Assembly: GCA_947579665.1 (NCBI GenBank)
Contig: OX388349.1
Span: 67,708,841 to 67,772,840, forward strand
DNA from: Sympetrum striolatum
Taxonomy: Eukaryota; Arthropoda; Insecta; Odonata; Libellulidae
Length of the DNA stretch: 64,000 bases
Direction: 5' to 3'
Both the position numbers and the translations under genes were made by a program. This document shows, one piece after another, positions 11,032 to 25,400 of this stretch. Positions within the stretch are counted from its first letter, which is position 1. Every line of letters begins with the position of its first letter. The notes below the pieces were generated by a model. That model saw nothing but the letters and a program-made list of their open reading frames with translations, did not search any database and was not told where the DNA came from.

Positions 11032-11930
11032 TAATGATGCATAAGTCTCCTAAAATCCCCGACTTAAATCGCGCTTCTAAAGTGACTCACTTATGATGTC
11101 AAATCATTTCCAAATATTGTGAAATGATTCAACAAAAATTCATCTGAATTGTAGGAAAACGAAGTTAAAATAATAGATCAACACAAATTCGGGGGCCATT
11201 ACGTAAAATACTAAATTCAGGTGCGAAACCATATTTTATCCGTTAATCGACGGAATAACATAAAATAAGATATTAATTTTTTGGAATGAACAGAGTTAAA
11301 TATCTCTTATTAGCTCCGAATGTATTTTTCTTATCTAATGCACGATATATTGAGAAAGATAAATTCCTAAAAATTGAATTGCAAACCCTAGATAAAAATG
11401 TTAGAAAGAATTCTAAAGCGTTGCCTGCATTCAAATTAAAGACTTTTACAGATCGTGTATACTAAGATATAGCTATAAAAAAAGCTTTCATACCCAGAGG
11501 CCAGGGCAGCTTTGATCAGGTTAATGAATAAATCAGACATGCTAAAAAAATCTACTTTTCTGCCCTATCTAATACACCAAAACAAATTGAAATAACGGTG
11601 AGGTATTCAGGATGTTTCTGTTATGCGGGCTTTACCTGCAGTTGCTGGCTGCCGACAAAACTGCAACAGCAAGATCTTCTAACTGTGAGGAGGAAGATAG
11701 AGCTAACTGATGAGCATGGTCTAAGATAAACAGCGCCGGGCGTTATACACCAACGTTCTTTATTTTCTGGACGACCCTCGTATTATTTTAACTTCGTTTT
11801 CCTGCAATTCAGATGAATTTTTGCCGAATAATTTCACAATATTTGGAAATGAATTTGTAACGTAAGTGAGTCACTTTAGAAGCAAGATTAAAGTCGGAAA
11901 GGTAAGGAGACTTAACCAACATTATATTAT
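11032..11930. mobile_element. ~900-bp element with ~145-bp inverted ends
   Basis: The left arm, about 11032-11176, and right arm, about 11772-11930, are inverted copies. Shared blocks include AAGTCTCC, GCTTCTAAAGTGACTCACTTA, CATTTCCAAATATTGTGAAAT, AAAAATTCATCTGAATTG and AGGAAAACGAAGTTAAAATAAT, in mirrored order. Identity looks around 80-85 percent. The ~600-bp centre has no open frame. This fits a foldback or MITE-like element; a clear target duplication is not visible. Confidence 0.6.
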
Positions 11931-11934
11931 TACA

Positions 11935-13135
11935 ATAATACAAAACACGCATATTTGCAAAGAACGAAGTTTCCTTATATTCGTGGAGATTTAGTATATC
12001 TAATTGAATGCATATATTAAAAAGTGGAATATAGCAATTATTTAAGGATGAATTGGAAGTATATATATCAAAAGTCTAGGATAGTAATTATTTATTAATG
12101 AATAAGCGATCAGTTGTATTTAAATTGATCCGTGGTGTATGTCGCGAAGTTATGGCTGTGATCTGAGAAGAATTTTAAAAATAAAATCGATTACAATTTA
12201 GCAATAAATATATAGCAGTTAAAGCATATGGAAATTCGCAATGGAGAGTTATCAATAAATGCGTACTTACGTTCTGGGCTAGACAGATTGTATCACTTGG
12301 GTTAAAGACTAATCTTTATCTGATACTACGTATATCTTAGATAATTCTAGTATCTGATTTTTAAAGGTAAAGTATTCAGCCCTATTCAGAATGTCTTACC
12401 AGCCTACAGTCATTGCACGTAAGACAATTAACTATATTAAAATTTTTAACACTGTGCCACATGTAACTCTCGAGTTACAGTGGAACATTCGTACACATCC
12501 ATCCATTTTATATTGATAAAGAGATGAGATAAGATACAAATCATGTGTAAAGATAACTTCCTACTCTGTAACTAACATTCATATTGTAATATCTCATGCT
12601 TGGATGATTTTTAAGAGCCATTTTTCATTTTAAAATTCAGTTGCATTTTGTGAAAGCTTGCGCATAAAAAATGAAGATAAAATCCGAAGACCGAAATAAT
12701 CGAACAGAATTTGTTCAACGATAGTGGTAAGAGTGAAAACGGAACTGAACCGAAATTTGGTATTTTCGTTAAACGGGAGCAAAAATGAATCGAATGAAAA
12801 TGACTGCGGAAAATTGTCATAAAGCACTGACACTGTAAGTGTCTATAAAGAACTAAAACTCATGAGTATTAAACATCTGAATGGCGTAATTCGAGGATGC
12901 TAATGTAATATACTAATGATGGAATTGAAGTTTAAACTTAGCACAGGGAAGCGTACCAAATGACTCAAGATAACCCACCTTAACTATACTAATATTAGAA
13001 ATTTCGCTTAATAGCCAAATGTGCTAATAATTTTAAGGAGATTAGACAACAGGAAATACAAGTAAAAACAGTGTGCGCACCCTCGTCGCAACCATTAACT
13101 TATAACGATGTCAACGTAAACTCATCTGAAAGATT
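11935..13135. other. Gene-free AT-rich stretch
   Basis: I see no coding exon, RNA gene or strong repeat here. Confidence 0.35.
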
Positions 13136-13139
13136 TATA

Positions 13140-13429
13140 TAGCCGCGCAAAATTGAAATCGTAAAAAACGAAACCCGGGTCGTAACCAAAAGCGTAACGC
13201 ATATGCCTCAGCAAACCTTGGAATTTTCAAGGAATTTGATTTCCGAGGATTTCTCTTATCCCCTCCAACCTTTTTCGCCTCCCACTCTCCGCCAATCGAA
13301 TCTTCCGCTGTATTTTTCCCTACTCACGACGCTAATCTGTTATCTTCTTTACCTCTCCTTTAGAAATATTTCCAATTGTTTCGCCGATACGAAGTCATTC
13401 CCGTTCAAGTTTGGGAACAGGAAGGCACA
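13140..13429 (+). promoter_or_regulatory. Probable 5' UTR/promoter of the first transporter
   Basis: This ~290-base stretch is richer in C and CG dinucleotides than its surroundings and directly precedes the proposed initiator ATG at 13430. No TATA box at a convincing spacing is claimed. The assignment depends on the first-exon model. Confidence 0.3.
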
Positions 13430-13458
13430 ATGGCGGTCGTCATTGCAGGACCATCAAG
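13430..13458 (+). CDS. Transporter 1, exon 1 (initiator, 29 coding bases)
   Basis: ATG in a CACAATGG context opens nine codons (MAVVIAGPS) plus two bases before a strong AG|GTAAGA donor. The phase 2 end joins the one-base start of the exon at 20241. It follows a CG-richer leader. Without transcript data the 6.8-kb jump remains inference. Confidence 0.6.
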
Positions 13459-16400
13459 GTAAGAAGAAATACACGTAACTTTCTCCGTGCTAATTCAGTT
13501 CAAGCGAAAAAAGAGAGGTCCGATAGAAATAACTGAGAGATTTTACTCCTGCGTTATAGGAAAGATTTGAATTTCCCCTTGGAAAGTCAGAAATACCTCT
13601 AGTAAAAGACTGTTGAGTCTGTTCTGGTTTTATAAGGGACCAGGGATTTACATTTACATTAATACCCCGCAAACCGCCATAAGTGGTATGGGAGAGGGTG
13701 TGGAACACAAAACTACCTAAATAATTTTTATATTAGTGCACCTAATATCAAGAAAAAGAGACAAACATAGATAGATAGATGGACCCTTTATTGGCGAGGT
13801 TAGGCCCATGTGGCCTTTCTTCCACCTATCCTCGTATGTCTTTAAATATGTATACATATAAATTAAATTAAATATAAGCATCTATCCATCTATTCTCACT
13901 ATAATATCGCGAAATCGTTTTGCCGTCCGGAGGCAAAAAACGCGTTCGTGAGAATTGGAATCACGACATCGCTTATTTCGTCGTGTAAATCACTGCTTAA
14001 AATTTTCTCGAATGGTTTTTAACTCTACTCGTGTATTTACCGTTCTTCTATTCTTAAGAGATATCCATCCAAGGGCTTCGATGATTTCGGACACACTGCT
14101 ATCGAACCTGTATTATTCTTTAACGATTACAGATCTTTGTGCAACCAAAAGTAACGATGTTAAAACTGGCATATTCTGTGAGTAGATAGGGGATACAAGG
14201 CCACATTTGAAAACAGCGATTTAGTCTCCGTCTTCTTTGAGTTAATAGCTAAAGGATTTCTTGCCATTCTTATAAATAACTAATGATTCTCTTTCAGAAT
14301 GATTCCTGAGTTTCAAACACAGAAATTAACTAAACGTTTAATGACCACATTTTCTCCTTCTTTTTCTATGTCCATGATAGACATTTTCAGGAATTAAATC
14401 TTTACGCTCCCCCTTAAAACGATTTCCTAAATTATTCATATCTAAAGCTACCACCATTAAAAAAATGCTCGTTATAGGTATAATACACAAGAGAGTTAAA
14501 CCCAACAATAGGGAAACGCTCGGTACTTTTATAATGAATCTAGGAATATTCTGTTTCGCTCGATTAGGAAGTACTTGGTTTTTAAACTTTATAATAAGCA
14601 ACAACTGAAGAGAAGACATACATTAACGTAGTTTAAGAGTTAACTTACTTAACTTTAAACTTACTATTAAATTACGTTAATATATGCTTCAGATATTGCT
14701 TATTATAAAGTCTACTCAGCACCCTGTTAGAGCATGAAAAGTACTAGGTATTCCATCTCCTTATAATATACAAATATCTGATTTTTTTCGTAAGAAAAGA
14801 TACGCGGCTAAAAAGTGTTGGGATCCTAATAACTTGTTGTGAGTGGGATTGATTTGCTTGAAAGATTTAGATGGAAAGTTACGTTGGGTTACGAAGTAGT
14901 GCTGGGGAAATTTGCTTTTGTTACGTCAACTAATCTTATCGTCGAAAATAGGCCGAGTGGAAAATTACATCTTCGAGATCCTTAGCCTTTGTTACACTTT
15001 TGTAAGTGTCGAGCACAGTTCGAACACACCAAGTGACTAAGTTGAAGAAACAGTATGAGCTATTGTTTGGACTGCTAGGACTAGAAGATTGAAATGAGAG
15101 ACTCTCATAACTTCAATTATTTTCAAGCTGACTGAAATACGATGCAAGTAGGAATATGTCACAGTTTCACGCGTGATAGGTCGTAGGGCCTCCTGACTTC
15201 ATGGCTTCCGAGATCCAAAGGTACTGCTCCTGTGCAAACGATGTTTTTCTCACATCTAAATTTTTTTTCTCCTTGAATCGCTGAGAGTTATTCGGAAAGT
15301 TCGAGTAGACTCCAGCTCTCTAGCACGCATGAGTGAGAAGAGATTTCGACTCAAAATTTTTTGTTTGAGGGAGAGTAGAAGTCGAGGCGGAATGAAGAAT
15401 CGAAATATTTTCGAACCAATTCCCGGATTATATTATTGCAAAATTGATTTATAAATTAATGTAACAACTATATCGTTTATGTGATTGGATCGATCGGAGA
15501 TTTTCTGTCTTTCATAAGTAGATGCATACACATCAATTGAATATTTTGAATCAGATATCAGGAATCAATATAGTTTAAATGAACCACTCATTGGATCAGA
15601 ATATTATTAATATTACTGTCATCAAAATAATCATATCACAATTGGACTACTCTCCGGTGGTAAGGTCATACATGCAATAATAAAAAAATAACATCGTAAA
15701 TATCCAGTCCGTTTATATAGATCTCAAAATCATGTTCAACACACAAGACATTGAATCCCCGTACCTACAATCATTACTATTCAACAAATAATACAAGTTA
15801 TTAATAAAATACACGTTGGAGGATATTATGCTACAATACTACTAGGAAAAACAGAGGGAACTGTGCGTTGAGTAACTCTATCCGGAATTATCCCTAAGTC
15901 GAGAGGGAAACCCCTTTAAAAGCTTCCAAAGGTAGGAAAAAAGAAAAAACACCACGTTCAAAAGATAAACACATACCGAAAGATTAAAAGTACGAGTGTC
16001 ATAATCTGCATTGCTTTTGTAACTAACTACAGATAACTAAAAGGCAACATAAATTCGTACCAGAAGTGTCCCTCGATATCTCATCGAAATATCTTAGTTT
16101 TTTGTTGCTGTCCCACAATCAGGAGAACATATTTTTAAAACTGTTAGTAAAAATAATGATCGTGGATTATTTCAAGCCTCATGATTTTGCATCTCATAAT
16201 GGAAACGTAAAACGTCGCTTGTGATTTCCGCCCTTAAGGAAAGGGTAAAGGTGACTTTGCACATAAGGGCGTGCACCCAGGAAAATTCCCAAGAAAAAAC
16301 GGACTTGAAAAAAGTCTGACAGGGCCGGGAATCGAACCCGGGATCTTCCTCTAACCGGGAGGCTGCCTTAACCATCTAGGCTACCCGAACAGAATGTCAG

Positions 16401-19400
16401 AATGCACAAAGTCCCCAAAACGGCTTGTTGAAATGTTCTGTTCGGGTAGCCAAGATGGTTAAGGCAGCCTCCCGATTAGAGGAAGATCCCGGGTTCGATT
16501 CCCGGCCCTGTCAGACTTTTTTCAAGTCCGTTTTTCCTTGGAAATTTCCGCCCTTGTTTATAAAGTGCCCTGCCTCTTTTTTGGTATTGTATTTACGGAG
16601 AACATTCTGATAAATGAGATTTATTCATTTGTCATTCGGTAGAGAATAGAGGAAAATGTATCTTCCATTTAATTTTGTCACACTTGTTCATAGCTGTGAT
16701 TATATGAAAGCTACTGAGGTATGCATGGATAATTGCACCGTTCAAGTTCTCTTCTTATGGACTGACAAGAAAAGTGTTGCTCATAGAGTCATTGTGCTTC
16801 ACTTACGTGAAAATGTTTCGCCTATAGCATTCCGCCTCAGTGATACAAGTGAAGGCAAACTACCTCACTCCTCTTCCTGCCTAGTAAACCTCATTCCACT
16901 TTACAAGCTCTTAGTTCCTCATGTCCGAGACGGTGAGGCACCAACCGGTCTTTGGACTGAATACTTTACAGAAAGATTAGTGGAGAAGCTCGCATTGCTC
17001 GATAGTGGAAATCCTGGATGCACGTAAAGGAAAGATCCTTCTTGTTTTACTTACGCACTCAATGCCAAGTACAGTAGTCACAGTTATCCCACACAAGTCA
17101 CACTTATCTCACACTACAGTAATCAAAGATTCTATTCAGAACTTATTAACGGGAGAAAACTTGAGGAAGGAAAATAAATTGCCAGTTACCGGTTTAATCA
17201 ACTTTTGACTAAATTGGAACAAAAGGAATGGATTCCACTTCAGATTCAAAAATAGGAGATGAGGAAATCCGAGGAGCATGTCATCATTTTTATTTGTCCT
17301 TTTTTAATCAACCGTTCAAGGATATTATCTACTTATCAGTTTATAACCTCATTAACCAATCTAGAGAATTCAATCCTGATCTGATATCACACGGAAGATC
17401 ACGATTTCGCACCCTCTTCGAATATTATCATTTAAATGTGAAAAATAGGTCAGGATTTTGAGAAGTAAATAATTATATTATATGAAAAATAATTATTATT
17501 CATTATATACCCATTGGTAATTATATGTATCTTACTCGCATGTATCCTGATATCTGCAGATAAATATACTTTTAGTTTGCATTCCAGTCAAGACGTTCAG
17601 AATATAGAAAACATTAGGCAAATTCTCGGACGAAGGGTTCCCTGTAAAGTACATATCGTAAGTATAAGTGCTTTTCAACGACGTAATCACAAGACTTTTA
17701 TTTTCCTTGTACATTAATTGATATTGCGATAGAAGTAAAAAAGTTAAAACATTCTTACTGTGCCAACTCGAATGCACAAATGCAATATTTTCACATTGAG
17801 AGGAAGTTTGTTATTCATACTAAATATATATACTAAGAAAAATAATTAATGCCAAGAATGAAATTATGATTTCGGCAATCTTTTGAATACTTTGAAGGAT
17901 GCTTCCTAATACTTCAAGCGTTTTTGATTCGTAGATGACCGAAACTATGAATGAAAAAAGTTACATATTAAATTATGGAAATATCATAAATATACTACTC
18001 CAATTTATTTTACTAATAAATATTAACATTAGTCTTCGTGTAGTAATATTTTCACGAAAACTTCGACGTGAAAATTTTGTGTGAATTATGAGGTAACTAA
18101 TGTATACCAGAACGACAAACAAGAAACGTTTTTCTTTTGAAGAGATTGGGACTGACAATTCTCCTCCTCCGTCTAAGTTTTCGTTAATTTTTATGAATGT
18201 AAGAAGAAAATTAAATAGAGTAGAAAATTTGGGAGCGTTCCTAAGAAAAAATAACAAGCAAAGCTTAGAAAATAGCACTCAGTATGCATGAACATGCATT
18301 TTCAAGCACCTATGGGTGCTTGAAAAAACTCACCCAAACCTGCAGATAGTAATGGATAAAAATGTATCAAAGCATAAATTTCCTCACAATGAAATATCAT
18401 CGTTGATGTCATCCGCTATTCTATCGAGTAGCAGATTCCTTCCATTGCTGTTATCTCCATTTGGTTCTGTCACATTCTCTAGTCTCGGATTACCTGTATC
18501 CTTCTCTGTTGATGTCGTCTGTCATTTTCAACCAATATTTTTCCTCTCCTTATTTTCAAACATGAAAACAAGAAAAGACACCGCACTTTCAAGAGCACCC
18601 ATTACGTATTTCGAATGCGATGCATTCATCGTCAAGAGTGAATAATAATATAGAATAATACTATTCACTCCCAGACCCCACTCAGACCTAGGTTTTCCAC
18701 TTCCTGAACGAAAGCTCTGTGTTAATTATTGCATACAAGATAGTTTGAGGTTTAGATTATCCGTCAAAAAATTAGTGGATCTGATTAAAAGATTCAGTTA
18801 CTAAATAGTAACTTTTTTAGTTAACAGCTTTGTTGTTAGAGAACCTTTAACACAGCCGATCATTCTATTCTATTTCTTCAATTGTCCGAAGAGAATCCAA
18901 AATGTTCTTAAAACAATGAGAGGAATTTGGCATTTGAATTAGGTATTGATAGGATATTAAGTAATTTAGGAACAGTTTTAGATCATCAACATAAAAATGT
19001 AATTCTTTGAAGTCATTTTACATGCTCTAATACACCACTCCTCCACATTAGAACCTTGTTCTCATTATGTAAATCACAGTCTACCTGTTTTACCTTCATG
19101 GAATGCTTCTTTGAGAGAATTTTCACGGACCGCGTCGTTGGCTGATGCAACATGCCCTCTGATTGTTCTGACGATCGGTTACACTTTGAGTTTTGATTTG
19201 TTTTCGCTCGTAAAACGGGAAATCCAAAACGATTTCCAATCAGCACTCCACAATATCAGTAGCGGAAGGAATTCAGAGATACCGGGGATAAATAATGCAA
19301 CAAATAAAACATAACTCGATTTTTCTTAATTTTTCCACGCAAATACGACAACATACGGATTGAAAATTAAATAACATAAAGAACTTCAATGGATAGATAG

Positions 19401-22400
19401 CCTTTCTGTAAGAAAGTTGTACCTCCAATTCAACATCATCCACAGTCTGTAAACATAATAGGTAGTCTATCTTCTATTTTGATATTTTGATAAGCTAATT
19501 AATGTGTATCCTTTTGATAGAGGTTTATATTTCGTAGACCAAGAAAAGTTTTCTTTGGGCATAAAAAGATATATAGAGGGCACATAATTTTGGAATTTTA
19601 CTAGCCTGAATTCTACGAAAAAGAATTACAATGTCATCTTTAAATTATCGACTTCCAGCCATGATACAACTAAGCATGGCAAATGTAGATATAATTCAGT
19701 TCATATAATTGCTCAGCTAAGTGACTTGCATAATAAACCATAATTTTCCTTAATTCATCAGTTCTTCTACAAATTTTCAATAGAAAGTTGTTTCACTTCC
19801 CAGCTTAGGCATATCTTTATAATATTTTGTATGCTTTTATACAATATATTATTCCTATATTTTATCAAAAACGCCCGGTTAAGATGTATTTTGAAATTCA
19901 AAATCTGTCAGACTATGTGATCGTGAATAAATGCTTGCTTGAAATCGTGATAGATGGAATCGCATAATTTCGTATGGGAGACACTATTTGAAACCCATGA
20001 AAGCCATTAAGGTTATAAGGTGCTGGTCAACAACAGAGAATGCGCGATAGAAATATGTATCCAAAAATGATCGTGATCGTAGAAAATATATATAAAGTTT
20101 AAATATTAGGTAAATTATATTTTAATATCTATGAGATAAATGATACTATGAAATGCATTAAGTATACAAAAATATAAGTAATTTTATTTTTGGAATGAAT
20201 GTAAGGCTAAATTAAATGTGTACCATATATATTGTTTCAGAAAAATTAGCGCCATAGAGCGCGGGCAGCAGAAGGAGTTGGAGGCCACCAGAAGAATTTC
20301 TGCGGGAGGAGACAGCATCTTTACCGAGCGCGAATTGGATCACCCGACGTCGTGAGTTTTAGGAGAAAATAATCGATTTATATTAAAGCTTAGAAATATT
20401 TTTACATGGATATCTTCTCCAAAATGTTACAATGTTTTCCATAAAATAATATGACACCAAGAATTACTATGAAAAATTGCAATTAAAAATGTAAATTACA
20501 CGTAATTTAACACCATGGTTTTACGTAAATCTTTTCAGTGTAATAGTACTCGGACGAAGGATACGCGTTGGCTTGGAAATTTAAAATTAGGATTCATTGC
20601 TTATAATTACGAAAAGTATTTTTCTGCTTCTACGCAGTCGTGATTTAAATGAGTGACTCGTGTTTCGTCTTTTATCCATCCTATAGCAGCACATAAAGAG
20701 AATAGGGCGATAGAAACATGCTTACGCACTTCAAACTTAAGGCTGTGTCCACTAGTTAGCAGCACAATGCGTACTTTATACGGGCTTTCACTCACCGATT
20801 GGAGAATGAAGAGGGAAATTTCAAATTCTTTTAAATTCTAGAATCGATGTCTTACAGCCTCAGTCCCTTACACTTTCTGCATTGAGCTGTCATAGCATAG
20901 ATAAAGTATTTAGGATGTAGAAAGTGGCTACGTCTTATCTTAAAAGATTTATCTCTATTGTCATGTGTACCTATGAGCTAACAGATACTGAGTGTAAATG
21001 TATCTATAAGTCTTAAGAAAAATTTACCGATACCAACATGTATTTATTTATGTATATACATACGTTCCCGAATTTTTAAATCTTCGTTATTTCTGCCGAA
21101 ACTGCTAAATTGATCTTTGTCAACAAAAGCTTAAGCTAAGTAAAGAACATTATATAACATTAAACGAACCGTGAAATACTAAGAAGATACCAAGTTATAT
21201 TTTAGGGGATTTAAAAATGTTTCATTGTATCTAAGTAGTTTATTTGAAATCTAGTAAAATTTTCTATGACATGTAGATGGTCGCTGAATAAAGGTTTTGT
21301 AATGAAATAGGTTCGCTTATCAGAAACAAAAATCTGGACATTTAGTCGTTTTAATCGTTCTAATTTACAACATCTCTAATTTTGAAATTTGGTATTTATT
21401 AACTTGAATAGGGGAAATTACATTTCAAAAATTAATATACCAATCATCTGTGAGTTGAGAAATTCAGGGTGTGCGAAGTTCTCCTTGTATTAAACCAAAA
21501 AACCTTGCTTTAATCTTTTAGATCACAAAATATTAGATTATAAATATTATTATTATTACCAATTATTGTTAGCGAATGAAAATTGCTCATTACATCAGCT
21601 CAAAAAGTTTATTTCTAAAGCTTATATTTTATTTTTAAAAGTCAATTGTAGGTGGGTTTAAAAAGCTCTTGTCTCCAATGGCAGGTTTAGAGATTTACCG
21701 CCGCTGGTCTCATAGCTCCATGTTACCAAATTCATAACTCGTTATAAAGAACAACATTAAATAAAACTACTTAATTCGATTGCAAGGTATTCTTTTGGAT
21801 ATAAAGGTTGAATATGGTAAATAGAGGACTGGGTTTTTTGAAGACTTCTGCTTTGTTGTACTCATCCTCCTATTTTTCGTCACTAGATTGGATAGTACCT
21901 CATTAAAACATTGATTTTATTCTTTGTTGTTTACAGGGATTTGGACACCCTGGTTCATTTGGTGAAAGGGAGTTTAGGTGCAGGTATTTTGGCAATGCCT
22001 CTGGCCTTCAAAAACGCGGGTCTTTCGTTCGGATTAGTCGCTACATTTTTCATTGGATTCATCTGCACGCATTGTGTTCATGTTCTTGTAAGTATTCCTA
22101 TTTCAAACCAGTACACAATATAAAATTTCCAATTAAAAATTATTTATGTCAAAACCCTCGCTCATTCATTCGTATAAGCTGTCGATGATTTTTCCAAAAA
22201 TTCGGTAAATGTTTGAAATTGTATTTCATTTTAAGAATACGATGAAAATATTTTGGTGGATGGAAAAATTCATCTCTATTTTAGGGGAGTTAAAGTTTTT
22301 CCGTTGCCATCGGAAAAACAATATCTCTTTTTGAAGTTTTACAATGATATAAATGGAAACGCACTTCAAAACAGATTTTGTTCGAAAATTTTGTCTATCC

Positions 22401-25400
22401 GCGCACATTTAACTATCAATACTAGAGTACATAATCTTAGTAGTATTTGAATCATAACCTTTTCCAAAAGAAATTCAATACATTTTCTTTATAAATCGTA
22501 TATTACTCTTATACTGATTTACTAAAATGATTACCTTGCACATGTACTCTTCACATTCCGATTGTTGATTTTTTATGTATCTTCTATCCTTAATGAAAAA
22601 CATTTTATGAGTATATTAATCAAGTTGCTTATGTATATGAACATTTTAACCGACTTTTTTTGCCGTCATGTGTACCATTGATAACACTGTTGATAGGTTT
22701 TGACAGAGTGCATCTTAGAGGCAAGCATAAAAATGCATTTCAATTTAACAACGAGTCTTACAACTTAACAACGCAGCCTAATCGTAATTATCAAATAATC
22801 AGGTTACAACTGCCCATGGACTATGCAGAACACATCGAATCCCGTCCCTTACATACGGAGGAGTCGCCGAAGCAGCTTTCCTCAACGGACCCAAACCTTT
22901 GAGGAAGTTCTGCACTGTAGCGGGACGAGCTGCAGATACGTCTGTGGTCGTGGTCGCAATGGGAGGTTGCAGCGTGTACGTTGTGTTTGTAGCATCGAAC
23001 ATTAAGCAGGTCAGCCACTTATAATGGTCACAATTGGGTGATAAAAATCCAGGAAAGAATGTCCGCAATAAGCATTATTTACGACCAAAAATAGAATAGG
23101 TATGCTTGAAATCAGTAGTCGCCAACCCGATCCCTACCGCCCACTTGTGGGCGGTTTATATTTTTGTGTGGGTAGCATTTCGGCAGATTATGCATAGAAA
23201 TTCATAGTAAGGAGAATTTGAATGCACTTTGGAAGGAAGGGTCCAAATATAAGGTTTTTAGAAAAAGTTTTGTTTTAAGATGTACGATTTTCTAAGAGAT
23301 GCAATTTAATACAATTCTCGCATTCTCCTTTTCATATTGTCGTAAATATTTTATGATATTTCAATTGAAGATAAAATTTATCAAATTATTTGCATTCTTT
23401 TACATTGCTCTCCAATTACTTATTCTCATTGCTCTCTTAATTATTTTCATAAGTGTAGAATTAAGTGACTGGGACATCGGTGGGTGGTTGGGAAACTATA
23501 CCGTGCAAACGTAGGCATTAAGTTACATTATATTTGAAATATATTATGTTAAATAGTCTGATTTTTACTTTCTCCATATGCGTAGTATAGAAAAAGTATT
23601 GTTTTCATGAATAAAATCGACTTCCCGATTTCAACAGAAATACATGTTTTGGTGTCCCTAGAACATGTTTCGACAATTTTCGGAATGATGTCCGTGTATG
23701 TGTGTGTGATTGTGGGCGCTCTAACACGAAAACTAATTGTCGTATCAACACCAAATTTCATACATAGCACTTTGGTTGGTGTCGTTAGAGTTGATTAGTT
23801 TCTGGAGTAAATCCGTTAACCGGAAGTCGAGCTTTAATTTTCGGAGATCGTTTCCGTTTTTGCAATATTCCTCCATTAATTAGATATTTAGATTATTAGA
23901 TTTGATACAGTTATCTACAAAAGTTACAAAGTATGTATTTTTCTGTAAGTTTTATTCGAAAAAATTTTCGATATCAGCCACCGTTTAGGAGTTATATCAT
24001 AATTAACCAATTTTCTGGCTATTGTGACATATTTACGTTAAAATGTCATTTTAATTTATACCATTTCACAATAATGTTATATTCAACATGGTTACTAGAT
24101 TTCTTCAAAGTTTTGAAATTTTGAATTGAAAGTTCATTTAGAATTTAAAACGCGTATTTATTACAAAATAATTATTCAGTTTTAATAGTTTCTTGCCGTT
24201 ATTGATTACTCTTCACAATAACGATAAAGCTCGTTACTATGGGTGTGTTTATATGGCAAACAATGCAATGCAATGCGTCTATCACTCAGTCTCATGCTAT
24301 AGATTGAGCTCTGGCTGATTGATAATAATTAAAAGGTTTTCTTCTTTGTTTTTTCACTCCATTTGTCTTCTTTACAAGCTTTATTTTTAATTTTCGTCAT
24401 TCACAGTTACTTTTTAAGTTTCCACTGTTTAAATGTGTAGTCTCTATTTTTGTTAATAGTTTGTGTCGGTCTTATGTTATTTTGCTCTTCGTTCGTATTT
24501 TGATTTCGTTTCCATTGCCTATTATATTGAGTTGGATATATAATCAGTTTTGTGAATCATCTTATATTGCTGCTTGTAGTAGACTCAAAAGGCCAATTTC
24601 ACCATTTTTCATCGAACATGTCCCGATAAACTTTATTTATAATTTCTGCGGCGTAATAGTTAATATGATATAAATTAATCACTTATATATCTTGCAAGTT
24701 TTGATTGAATATATAGTTCGAAAATACTGTCGTAGATAAATATCTACATTTTATATATAGAGAAAGTCATGTGCTGGCCACATCAGATTTTTTAGATATA
24801 TTTTAGGAATTTATATGAGAGATATTTTTCATCAATTTAACTGAAATTTGACCCTTCATCCAATGCATAACTAATTCATTCTTGAGCTGGCGTTATACGC
24901 ATAAGCAACTCGCAATTGTCTCAGAGTATCTATGATTTCTTACGTTTTCTTATGCATTTCTTATTATTTCTTATATATGAGAAATACTATATCTACGAGA
25001 AATTCGATGTATTTCCTTCATTAAACTTTCGAAATATTTTCTATACTACAGGTATTGGATATCTGGACATCGAGTGACTTCCCTCATCGTGGGTACATAG
25101 CGCTCACTGCAGTCGCCATACTGGTACTCTGCTACATTAGGAATCTCAGGTTTCTCTCTCCTCTGTCTCTTCTCTCAAACATCTTAATCCTCGGCAGCCT
25201 TGGGATCTCAGTCTACTATTTCGTGCAAGATCTCCCCCCAGCTTCCTCAAGACCCGACTTCTCTTCGATGGCACAACTACCCAACTTCTTCAGTACGGCT
25301 GTGTTTGCATTAGAAGGTATAGGAGTGGTAAGTAGTACTACTTTCGGATTATTTTTCATCTGAAGAATACTGACTCTTATAAGAAAATATGAATTGATCT

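Noticed and set aside
14338..14619. 93-codon minus-strand frame with one hydrophobic segment
   Set aside because: AT-rich intronic DNA often gives such translations. No family match, no splice context, no repeat copy.
16319..16513. Two functional tRNA genes
   Set aside because: Acceptor stems mispair, U33 is missing, and both heads share a non-tRNA tail, so they are SINEs.
22823..23018. Alternative frames overlapping transporter exon 4 on both strands
   Set aside because: The transporter frame joins neighbours in phase and matches the family; the others are shadows.
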